DNA of 64,000 nucleotides from Zhengitettix transpicula. Lineage: Eukaryota > Arthropoda > Insecta > Orthoptera > Tetrigidae. How positions within the stretch are numbered: position 1 is the first letter of the stretch; each line of letters begins with the position of its first letter. The notes under the pieces are model-generated. The model had not been told where the DNA came from. It saw only the letters and a program-made list of their open reading frames with translations, and searched no databases. The position numbers and the translations under genes were made by a program. Positions 50,271-61,010 of the stretch are shown here, in pieces. Location: NCBI GenBank assembly GCA_037074705.1, contig CM073590.1, forward strand, positions 39,703,895 through 39,767,894, read 5' to 3'.

Positions 50271-51118
50271 TCCTGATTAGTATAAGATTTCAAGTATTTT
50301 GTGGATACAAACATTTGTTTCCTTCAATGATTATAGAATTTAAACTCGTACAACCATCAATGATGCAAGTTCCGTTTGATGCTCATGCTTGGTATTTTGG
50401 CGGAGGAATTCATCTTGCGGTTCACCAAATAGCACAGAAAACATTTACTCGTTCTAAATTTTTTCACAGATGCCAAGAAATCTCCAAGATTATCGAATAA
50501 TGATCGCTTCTTCCAGAAAACACTTCTGAATATATGAAGATATTTGCCGTTTTGTTATATGATGTGTTTTATTTATTCTGATAAATCTGCCTGCTGTTTG
50601 CATACATCCAAATTTCCCGAAATAGTACTTTTACAATATTTTAGGCAAGAAAGTTAATATAGATCTGTTATTATATTTCAATCTCGAGTAATTTTAGATG
50701 TTTTGAAGTTCAATACGGTCTGTAATTTTATAAATTATCTAAACGTTGCATATAAACCTTGGAATCGACTTAAATCACGGCAATTGTGGTTCATTTATCT
50801 TGAATCCATTCTCACCACTTAGACATAACCATCATATCGAGTATCATCGTAGTTACCACGTTCTTTGGCTATTTAATATTTAACTTCAAGCGCCTGAGGT
50901 CCCATAAAGTGCAAATAGGAATTGATATTCGACATAAAATACTCTGAGGAAGTCGCTATTAATCTCAACCATGCCGAAATCTGTTGTTTACTTGTCCAAT
51001 ACTTCCATTCACATTCCTAGGAGCGCCTCACTCCCACAGTGTTTACCCTCTAGATTAAAAGTTATATTTACACCAAGTTGGTTTCAAATTATAACATGCG
51101 TTTAAGGGCGTATGATGA
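50271..51118. other. Unassigned sequence
   Basis: A 100-codon plus frame at 50198-50500 overlaps the LINE remnant on the other strand and has no motif. Otherwise blank. Confidence 0.4.

Positions 51119-51184
<66 letters not shown>
51119..51184. repeat. (AC)n followed by (TA)n
   Basis: Compound dinucleotide tract that ends at the TGTAATGC start of the next LTR. Confidence 0.95.
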
Positions 51185-51187
<3 letters not shown>

Positions 51188-52415
51188 AATGCATTGAGGG
51201 AATGCATTGTTTCGGAACAGCGCACATGTGGGGGTGAGGATGCAAGTGCAAAGTAATTACGGGTCCTGTCCCGATGTGACAAGACAGAGCGGCAAGATAT
51301 TTGTTTCGGATTAATGGTCTTGGCCGGCACAGGAAGTGGCAATGTGTACTTAGGATTTGTAAAGCAGGGCAAGGGACACGCGCGGGTGGCCGGTCGCAAG
51401 ATGTATCGGTTTAGGAAAGGCATTGATTGTGTCTGGTTAATGGGCTTGACCATCGGCTTGTTGACTTGGAATCAAAGCGGTCAGAAGAATTTCGGAACAG
51501 CGCACATGTGGGGGTGAGGATGCAAGTGCAAAGTAATTACGGGTCCTGTCTCGATGTGACAAGACAGAGCGGCTAGATATTTTACTAGCTGGGGAGCAGC
51601 AGTGTAAATCTCGGAGTAATGGAGAAACTGTCAATGCAATTGCGACGTAGTTTTGGGAACAAAGAAGGGACGGTCATATATAAATGGAATGAGTTGAGGA
51701 GTTGGGGTTAGTCGGAGTGGAGTGTCAGAGCGGCGGGGGAGCTGTGGGCACCCAGTATGGAGAAAGAATGCAGCCTGCGAGAGAAATAGAAAATTTATGT
51801 CAACGATAAACATTTTTGTATGCAGAAGTTCAATCTGTAGTAATATCAAAATTTGACCACTGTCTTCGATGGTAGGATACCAGGACACAGCATCCAGCGT
51901 CGAGTAGTTTGAGCATGAGCAACTGTGATGTCCTTCACCGCGTATGGAGAATCAGCGATCGTCGAACCAATAATATGTGTTAGAGTCAGTGTGTAAACGT
52001 CAAGCCTATAAAGTGTGTGTGTAATGAACGAGCCAAATGTTCCTGAGTAATCGTGATTTGAAATTTATGGTATTAATATGTGCAAACGGAATTAAAAGAT
52101 ACAGTCAGATATCGTTCTCTTCTTTTTGTTAATAAAATAAACTCTTTTAAATTTAGAATCAATCTGGTAATTCAAAGTTCGTTAATAAGTTTCGTCGATG
52201 TCTAGACGATTAAATATTTCTGTTTAATTTAAAGATAAATGTTGGGTTCTTTGATTATTTAAGTGTTCTGTCCGTTATCAAACCCAGTAAAGACCCATGA
52301 GAGAGATATATGTTTTTTTAGTAAATTGTATAATAATTGTAAATTCAGAAGAAATAAAAATTGTTCGTTGTTTATAAAAAATATTTTTTTTGATTTCGAC
52401 CCACTTTTGTTTATT

Positions 52416-52418
<3 letters not shown>
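51185..52418 (+). mobile_element. Solo LTR of family L between dinucleotide tracts
   Basis: It starts TGTAATGCATTGAGGG at 51185 after (TA)n and ends TTTATTACA at 52418 before another (TA)n, so it sits inside a TA tract. The length, 1,234 bp, is close to that of the 23.7-kb LTR up to its first end (1,177 bp). The shared 3' block GTCAGATATCGTTCTCTTC (about 52104) and TTATCAAACCCAGTAAAGACC (52277) aligns with that copy. No primer site follows it. Frames of up to 132 codons within it are not taken as genes. Confidence 0.78.
51211..51582 (+). repeat. Direct duplication of 92 bp inside the LTR
   Basis: TTCGGAACAGCGCACATGTG begins a 92-bp block at 51211-51302 that returns at 51491-51582, offset by exactly 280 bp, with two mismatches that I count (CCGATG/TCGATG and GGCAAG/GGCTAG). 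It is a recent local duplication, possibly of a regulatory part of the LTR. Confidence 0.93.

Positions 52419-52477
<59 letters not shown>
52419..52477. repeat. (TA)n microsatellite
   Basis: About 59 bp of alternating AT following the LTR end. Confidence 0.95.
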
Positions 52478-52478
<1 letters not shown>

Positions 52479-54151
52479 ATTTATGTATACATATTTATAC
52501 TTCCGTAAAATGCATAACAGAGTATTAACAAAGAGCATCTAATTCACTTCCCAACCATTCACTAAATTTAAAATTGTAAATAACAGTTGTAATGATTAAA
52601 ATCTTATATAATACATTAAAATAATTTATTTATTACCACAATAACTAGTCACTAGGAAACTAATAAATATAAAAATAGTCCAAATTCACACATCCAGGAA
52701 TTCATAATTTCCGTAAGTATAGAATCACATTAATTACTTTTTATACTTTACCTAAAAATTCTCTCTAAACTAAATTTACTCAGGTTAATACAGCAAGGTT
52801 AAATACTTGTTGAGTTTTAGTCAAGTATATATTAACTAATGATAAACATACCTGAAAAATTTTACAATTGTAAATGGTAAGTAGGAACTTCACGTAACCA
52901 AATAAAGAAGTTGAAATAATGTATTATGAACTGTATCTGTAAAAGTTATTACCAAAGTTACCCGTTAATCTACGTTCTGATGACTAAAAACTGCAATTAA
53001 GTGAAATGGAGTAGGTTTTAAGAGAATTTGATTTTTACTTTTGATTACAATCATAATAGTAATATTTTTACGTATTTAAGTGCAAGAGATGTTATTATGT
53101 GAATTTATTCAAATAAAACTGCAACATAATTGAATATGTACACTGATTTCGAAGTTGTGGCGTATGAATGAGTATTACGAAAGCTCGATCTCAGTGACAG
53201 TTTCCTCTGATCGATCAGGCGTTGGCTAGGCCGTGGACGAACCTTTCCCTTGAAACTTTTCACCTCCCTTGACAGTTCTCGTCCCCGTTTTTATCGCTCA
53301 AGTTGAAAGCAAGTCAGCCAACGGGAAATATCTTTTACGTTCTCTATACTGTGTGTCCCAGGACGTCTGCCGGCGCTGTAAATAGAATTTCTCCGCCTTT
53401 CACAAAAATGTCAATTTTTAGAACAAAGCTAAGGCACAACATTCTGTTATATAAAGACAAATTTGATTTAAAATTTATGTTATAATCTCTAAACGACAAG
53501 AAAGTAATTTAATTTCGTTTCCAATACATATAACGCAGTGAAGAAAACTCTTAAACTTATAGTCATCTATAAGAAATGGAAATCTTTTTCCTATCACGAT
53601 AAACTATTTAAGAAAATAAAATAAATATTTCCTCTTCATGGATAACGTCTCAGTTCTACTAAATGTAACGCGAACAAGATTTGTCCTTACAAGGAGCTTT
53701 TTGCGTAAGGAAACCTCTAAGTGAACTGTGAGCTGGATTAAAATTCACCCGGTGTATTATTTAATAATGTGACGAGTAATAATTATATGGAAATTACGTT
53801 TTTAAACATTAACAAGTAATTAATATGCAAATTGTCTATATGAATCGATTATAAATTTCAAATATTAACGACATATTTCGTTCGACGAACTATCATTGTC
53901 ATTTCAAGTTGCTGTGACCTGAGCAGTTTAGCGCCTGAAACAGCCTGCATAAAGAGGGGAGAGTTATAAATTCATTTATATCGACCCCACTATTGAAAAT
54001 ATTTGGTAATTTTTAAATACCTTCTAAAATATTGTTAAGCATAATCAAATAATTTCAGGAACCTCTACACTATTTGAAACTTGACAGGTATTTTTATTAA
54101 AATATATTCAAAATTACCCTTGCAAGACATGACAGACCCAAATTTATTTGG
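52478..54151. other. Unassigned sequence
   Basis: A GC-richer patch at 53150-53390 matches nothing else. No frame above 60 codons looks real. Confidence 0.45.
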
Positions 54152-55520
54152 TACTAGCGTACCCGGCGTTGCCCGGGATGTCATTTATTCATAGCCCCCG
54201 ATTGACTTCAATCTAAGTAGATTTTGCGTTATTGTTTTGTAACGAGACTCGACCCCTATCCCTAAATGTGTTCAGCGTGTGAAGGGGGTTGAGTTCTGAA
54301 ATAGTTTCATTCGACAAATATATCCCGTTTGAACATGTTCGAAAATTCCTACCCCCGGTACTGTGGATTAAACAAACAGTATTTATTTCACGCAAAATTC
54401 GGCAAATTACATTGTTTGAAAGTTTCTACACCCACCCAGACCCCCTCCCCCTCGCAACCCTCTCGCGTTACCCAGTTTGTCACAATGTAACTCAGCGCCA
54501 CCCATAACCCCAAAATTGACTCGAATCTCAGTCTATTCGCGTTATGTAACGCTCCACCAAACTCCACCCCCAAGCGTGCTCCCTTCCCACGCAAATACGG
54601 GTTGAAATTATAAACAGACAATATCATCCGAAATAATATGAAAATAAATTATAGCGAAAAATATTTATTGGTCGCAAATATAGATAGGTTAACATTTTTG
54701 AACATTTATAAACCCGCCCACGTCCGCCCAGCCCCTCCCACCCTAGCCCACGTCCACGCGATACCCAAGTTGTCAAATAAATTCAGCGAAATACATAACC
54801 CAAATTTGTCTCGAATCTCGGTTCTTTTCGCGTAATTTTCTTATAACTCTCCTCCACCCCCACCCCAACCCATGCTCGCCTCCCATACCGAAAACGGTTG
54901 AAATTACACACAAACAAAGATGTAGAAATCCTATCAATCTAATTCATTCTAAAAATAATTATTAACAGCAAATATTGTCCTGGATTTCTTTTTAAAAATT
55001 TCCTGCCCCGATCAGCTCCGCCCCTGGGAGTTTAATGGCCAATTTAATGTCTTAGTTTAACTCAGCGCCACCTATAACCCTGGATTTGATTCCAATCTCG
55101 ATTGTTTATCGTTATTTTTATGTAATTCCACTCCACCCCCACCCTTAAGGAACCACCCCTCCCAAGCACGAAAGGGTTTAAAAGTATACACTAAGTACAT
55201 GTACAGAAATTTTATGAATCTCATTGTTCCCAAAATATATTTATTCCACGCAAAAACCGGCCAGTTAACATGTTTTAAAGTTCTACTCCAGGCCATGCCT
55301 TCCCAAGCCCTCCCACCCTAGCATACACCCGCACGTGTCACAGATAAACTCAGTGGCATCCATAAACACGATTTGACTCGAATATCGGTTGCTTTCGCGT
55401 TATTTTCTTATATCTATCCTCCACTTAGACACCAAAACGTGCGCATCTCTCATGGAAAAAGGGGTTAAAATTTTACACACACATCATCTGTAGAAATACT
55501 ATCAATCTAACTAACAATAT
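54152..55520 (+). repeat. ACTAGC-family element, copy C
   Basis: It starts ACTAGCGTACCCGGCGTTGC at 54153 and continues CCGGGATGTCATTTATTCAT. The internal block recurs near 54334, 54412, 54692, 54988 and 55269: one short first step of 78 bp, then steps of about 280-295 bp. From the terminus through the short step it aligns with copy B read in reverse, including CTATCCCTAAATGTGTTCA and TTTGTCACAATG. So B and C descend from one composite element. Confidence 0.86.
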
Positions 55521-56475
55521 TCTATTATATTCTGTATATTATTTATATTTCTCCTTACAATTTATTATAATTAGAAACACAAATACATTTTACGTTTGTT
55601 TGTTAATAAAATAAGCAAAACTTAGCAGCCATAATAATAAATATAGGTAACATCTTGAATAAAGTATATTGATAAAAAATTCCATAGGTAGCAGTTTAAA
55701 AGTTCTGCCTTTATCAATGTCAGCATTCAAAAATTTACGATAACTTTGAGTTGCAGAAAATATGGAAACGTAAAGAATACAAAAAGATGCGAATACCATA
55801 CCAAGGAAGGTAAAATATAAGTTCGTAAACTTTATAAGCATGTCTAATTTGATTTTAATGCAGTTTTTATAGTTAAATTTAATGTTCAACATCTCAGGCA
55901 TTAGATTCCTCATAAACATTTTCAACTTTCAGAATTTTGTCGATATTCAGTAAAGTTTAAATATATAAAAACATGTGCACTCAATTTCTAAAGTTCTATG
56001 TCTTAAAAAATGGTTTTATGTTATTAATTGAAATACTATTTACATGTTGAATTAACAAAATAAGCAATAGTTCTCAAATACTTCAACTCTTCCCCGGTTC
56101 AGTGACATTAACTTTTAATATCCGTGAAATATTGAAAATTTTTCTTTCGTATTTTCCATACTTTCTTGTTAAGCTTATCTAACTAATTCTAAAACATAGT
56201 CATAGCATTAGGTTTTTAAGATTTTTTTCGTTGCTGATTTGCACACCGTTACGATTAACATAGTTTTGAAAATTGTTGGTATGGATGATTATAGCAATGA
56301 ATAGCTAGAAGCTTCTCTTATGTTGATTTTTCAACATTAAAGAATTAAGGACTGGCATATTTGGCTTCTTTTACATTGATAATTGAAATCCTAGTCCTGT
56401 GTGTACTTGATATAATATAATTAAAATTGTCATGAGAAAGTAAAAAATTATAGTAACTGTATTTGGAAAATTACA
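55521..56475. other. Unassigned sequence with a hydrophobic frame
   Basis: A 111-codon minus frame at 55590-55925 has two likely membrane segments (about residues 37-57 and 90-106). A chemoreceptor exon came to mind but no diagnostic motif supports it, and a frame of this length is not rare here by chance. Confidence 0.3.
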
Positions 56476-57400
56476 AGGTGTGTGCCCGACGTTGCTGGAG
56501 AAGACATTGATTCAACACTTACATCTAGGTAAACATTTCATTTAACCCACATTAATAGCGTCACTGTTTTGAATATTTACCTATTTACATTCCCCTCCCC
56601 GACATAAGCCATCCGTAGCCAACTTCAAATAAACCAGGATGATGACTGACGGTACCTTAACAACTCGGGAACTGCCCTACTACATAAAATAATACTATTT
56701 AAATAATCACGCCTAATTGAAAGAGTGAAAAATACCAGCTAACCTAATATAGTCTAAAAATACTCCTGTTAACTTAAAGGAGAAAAATAAACTTTTAATA
56801 AATAAAGACCAAAAATACAACTGGCACCCTATTAAAATAAAAAATACACCAGTTAACTTAAGAGAGTCAAAAATACTCCGGTTAACTTTTTGTCAACCTC
56901 GTCGTAGAACATTATATTTACTTAAAGCTATGGTTTCTGCGAGAATTAAACTCGGCGACTCCTATAATCTCCGAATTGCATTATTTTCATATGTAAATTC
57001 CTTCCACAACAACCCGTATGGGTACTTCCCTCCCTTTCCTTTTGGCGTTGAAATTATACAGTTTAAACCTGTAGAATAACAATATCAAATTCAGTGACCC
57101 CGAAAACGTTTTAATTGACCCTAATAATAGTTGTTTACGAATGTTTAATAATTGCTCCAATTCCACCCCTACCCCTAGAGGTGTTGGTTTTTTTTCTTGA
57201 TCGTAAATAACATTTGTATAATGTTTTAAAATTTGTTCACCACTTCCACCTCCACCTCTAGTGACTGACCCTACATCTACAGCCAGTACAGAAAATGTCA
57301 GAATTAAACTCAGTAACTTCCATAATCTCAGATTCAACACCAATCTCGGCCAATTCGACAAGCTTAATAGCATATAATTTGACGTTTCATAAGCCGATGT
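56476..57400 (+). repeat. ACTAGC-family element, copy D (diverged), with minisatellite
   Basis: The terminus is worn: GTGTGCCCGACGTTGCTGGA at 56478. At about 56730-56890 it contains a minisatellite of roughly 35-bp units like AAAATACTCCGGTTAACTTA. The right half returns to the family blocks CTCGGCGACTCCTATAATC, GTTGAAATTATACA and GACCCCGAAAACGTTTTAAT. The 128-codon minus frame at 56987-57373 is a by-product. Confidence 0.65.
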
Positions 57401-59242
57401 TTATAAATAAAATTGATTGATTACACACTCAGGTACATACCATTAGTTGAGACGTATATTTGGTGTCGTTTTTATGTCAATAAATTAATTGTAATTATTT
57501 TTTGTACATGATGATAGAAGTTATTTTCTTAATTTAATTTTCTTTGTTTTGTAGTTGATTTTGGCAGCAAGTCGAAAACTCTTCCTTTATTATACCGGGT
57601 AATAAAAATATGATGTGATAAGGATGTTGGTATTATTCATATTTGATCATTCTTTTTCAAAAGTAAAAACATACGTAACGATAATATAACAAATAACAAC
57701 AAAACGGTAGTCATAGCCTACTTGAAAAACGGTTGCATATCGAGTATGTCAACACAATCGGCAATATCATAATAGTGTAAAATAAGCTAGAAAATAACAC
57801 AAAAATATTTTACAGTGAGTTATTTGCAAAACGGCAAAAATTGTAATGTGTTTATATTAGGATTTTATATTAAAATGTAATTTTCCAATAAATTTTATAA
57901 CTAGTTGCAAATTAATAAATTTGAATTAAAATTTAGTAACTTGAATATGGATTTACAATTTATTAGTAAAACTCTACGGATACCAGTAAACTCAAATTTA
58001 AAATATTCACCATTCCTCCTTCATTTGGAGTCATTTCCGATAAGTTGAAAAATTTACATAACTGCCATTAAATTTTAGTTAGAATTTCACACTCAGAGAA
58101 TATCGAAAGAATGGTACTTAAGCTGTTGTCCTCTTCAAACTTGTACGAAATGTTATTTTCTCATTTATAATACCCTGGAGTAACAGATTATACGTACTGT
58201 TTGGCTACCATCAGAGTCACGTATTAGTAAATTGGTTAAAATATGTATATGTTTTTCAAAAGTCAATTATTTCAAAAATAGACGTCATCCGGATGTCCCC
58301 CAACCTGATTAATGTTTTTGAATTTAAGAAGGAACTGTCTCACTGGACTCACTTGGAATTCAATAAAGCATGAGAGTAAACCTCAAGAACTATTATTTAT
58401 TACTTGATCTCATACGCAGGTATTATATAATCGTTTCGTCACAATAATTGGTTGAAATGGTCTTTTAAGTAATATTTTAATCAGTGGAGAGTATTAAAGA
58501 ATATAGGAGCTCCTTTGGTTTCCACTGAAACCGGATCGGTGAAAGGCCTGTCTAACGATGGTACATATATTTCCCGCTAAATCCGCTTAATGAAGTGTGA
58601 AGCACAGCGTGAAGTGCGTCGCACTAATGTGCTACAATGGTAACAAGTCATCGACCTCAAGATATACGCGACCTGCTTAAGGAGACACAAGTTATACAGG
58701 TTCTAGGTACGGAGGACATTAGTTGTGCCACGAAGGCGCGCTGGGGACAAGCCATTACTTTCGTGTTTGGTCAGAGGGAGGAAATAACTACGACTCTGGG
58801 AGAGACCTTGCCTCAGCCAGTCGAGGTAATATATATCCGCTAATGGTTGTTGTGTCCTTGGTACTACAGCGTTAGTCCTCAGCTATCATGTTACTTTTCA
58901 CTTGTTTAACTCTAAATTGAATAAGTAGCTGAGGACCACAAAGAAAACAAAATGTTTCGTAGAGATGGAGCAATATATTTTATGACAAAACATCTCAAAA
59001 AAGGCGAAACTAAAAAGGCAGTTTCTGATTAACTTTTGAATGTTAGGTGCTACTTGCAAGCTGAATCAATGCCAATTGAAAATAGTTTTGTATTATTAAT
59101 TTCTTATAACACAAAAAATTAATTCATTTAGTTTTGGTTTGAGACAAGTGTTTTGAACACATTGTGTGTAAACATTGAATTATGTTTAGAAAAATTGCTG
59201 TTAAAAATCGAATAATTTAGGGAATGGAAAAATAATTATTTG
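57401..59242. other. Unassigned sequence
   Basis: A 68-codon plus frame at 58637-58843 has a fair start context (ACAATGG), balanced base composition and a GAG/GTAATAT donor-like site near its end, so it might be an exon, but the product is not recognised and no acceptor or next exon is seen. The rest is AT-rich. Confidence 0.35.
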
Positions 59243-59250
59243 TAGAAACG

Positions 59251-59760
59251 TTTTTTTTTTTTTTTTTAGGGTAACAGGCTACATGAGGGTAATCCACTTA
59301 GGGCAACTCCCCTTTAATAGCATAGGAAGGGATTTGAAAGGGGGGATGCGGAAGGGTAAAGGAAGGTAGCCAAGGGTTAACTAGGGCCCCCGGGCTATAT
59401 TTTAAGGATCCTACCCGGCATTCGCCTAAAGGAATGCAGGGAAAACCTTAGAAAAACCTGCATCGGGTAGGTCGGGCATTGGGTACTTGTCCCACGCCCT
59501 TCCGATAGAGGGAGAGGAGTTTGCTGTGGGGACGCAGCTTACCCCTCGCCATGCCTTGGCATGTTTAGGAGGCAGCTGGCCGACTATTCCAATAGGAATA
59601 GCGGACAACTCTTGCCGTATGCCCAAGGTCTGCGACCCCGGAACATACACCTCTCAAAACAGACCGAGGTGCCTCGGCATGTGGGAACCTTAGTTCAAAA
59701 AAACCAGAGAGATGTGAGAGCATCCCCAAAGGTAGCCCCCGGCAGAGCTCTCTGGGTGTC
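59251..59760 (-). mobile_element. Family R retroposon, copy 8, exact ends
   Basis: A 510-bp minus-strand copy with the poly(A) tail as poly(T) at 59251-59267. TAGAAACG at 59243-59250 and 59761-59768 is a target duplication, and the T-run after it fits the TTTT/A cut preferred by LINE nucleases. It is close to copy 3 over its whole length and so recent. The sense frame CVPTANSSPSIGRAWDKYP is open here too. Confidence 0.93.
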
Positions 59761-59768
59761 TAGAAACG

Positions 59769-60061
59769 TTTTACGTAACGTGGCTTAGATCTGAACGTTT
59801 TTACGTGATATTACTGCGAAAGAGTTTACGAAAAAAATAATCATGGACAACGCACTGGAAGTGAGTTTAATCGATTATTAGAATGATTATGTATGTATAT
59901 TAATGTATATGAAAGTATATGAACTAACTTTCCACTAATAAGTCTTATGGTATGTTTTCTGAAATCATGAACCTCCATTATGTTAACTTGATTCTCAGTC
60001 ACAATGTCACCAATCTTTTGATTCTTTCAAATATAATTTTATTATTTTTTTACTGTATTTT

Positions 60062-60103
<42 letters not shown>

Positions 60104-60182
60104 ACTCAATTTTATTTAATTAAAGTATCGGAATGGAAAAATGTCCACGGGGCTGGGGATCATACTTAGTTTTAATATATTA
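59769..60182. other. Spacer with a (TA)n tract
   Basis: Holds (TA)n at 60065-60099. Nothing else is recognised. Confidence 0.6.
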
Positions 60183-61010
60183 ACTAGCTTGGTGCCCGGC
60201 ATTGCCCGAGTATTATTTGTATAAGCCCAAATGAGTGGTTAATTCTAAATTAATCTGTTAGACAACAAGTGATTTAACCACCTACCTATTCAGATGGAAC
60301 GCTAGTTTCGTAAGAACCCGCCCCCCCCCCTTCCCCGCTCCACCGTCCCTTTATAGAATCATAAATACTCCCGAGACCAATAATATAAAAAATACTCTTA
60401 GAATCTTAAGGTCTTGATAGTAAAAAACATTGTTCGTACCTTAAGAGAATTAAAAATATACTCCGTACACTACCACAGACAAAAATACATGCACTATCAA
60501 AAGAGAGTTAATTATATTCGCGGGGCCCAAAGGCAGTCAAAAGTTCGTCATGTACCTCAAGAGTGTCAGAAATACTCCGGGTACTGTTGAGAACAAAAAG
60601 TACTCCCGGGACCTTAAGAGAATCAAAATTTCTTCCTCTACCTTATGAGCATCAGAAATACTCACGGTATCATTTAGTGTAAGAAATACTCCCGGTATCT
60701 TAAGAGACCAGTTAATACTCCCAATACCTTCAGAGAATGAAGAATAATCCAGAAACCTTAAAGAAAAATATTCTCTCGCTAATCTAAAATAGTTCAAATT
60801 TTGGGTTCAAATTTTTCCCATTCAACATCGGGGGAAACACAATCTTATTGACTCCGAAAAATATTTAACCGACGGAAATATCGCCCGATTTAGCATGTTT
60901 GAAAATTCCCTGGGAGTTTACCAGTTGAAAGTTATAATTAAACTCAGCGACATCCATAATCCCAGATTCGACGCACACACAAACAGTATTTTTGTAGTAT
61001 ATTTTATTGT
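60183..61010 (+). repeat. ACTAGC-family element, copy E, mostly minisatellite
   Basis: It starts ACTAGCTTGGTGCCCGGCAT at 60183. From about 60355 to 60770 it is a degenerate minisatellite of about 33-36 bp units, of the type ACTCCCGGTACCTTAAGAG plus AATCAAAAAT, also seen in copy D. At 60840-60990 the long-unit blocks come back: GACTCCGAAAAATATTTAAC, TTTAGCATGTTTGAAAATTC and CAGCGACATCCATAATCC. It ends near 61000 without a clear terminal motif. Confidence 0.75.

Noticed and set aside
51055..51453. 132-codon minus frame as a gene
   Set aside because: It runs through the LTR start and the (AC)n/(TA)n tract, giving YIYIYI and VCVCVC runs.
52259..52538. Frames with long IYIYIY runs
   Set aside because: Translations of the (TA)n microsatellite.
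55590..55925. 111-codon minus frame as an insect chemoreceptor exon
   Set aside because: Two hydrophobic stretches only; no diagnostic motif, no neighbouring exons, and length near chance expectation.
56987..57373. 128-codon minus frame as a gene
   Set aside because: It lies within and antisense to a repeat of the ACTAGC family.
58637..58843. 68-codon plus frame as a host exon
   Set aside because: Start context and donor-like site are suggestive, but the product is unknown and no partner exon was found. Left as a note in the interval entry.
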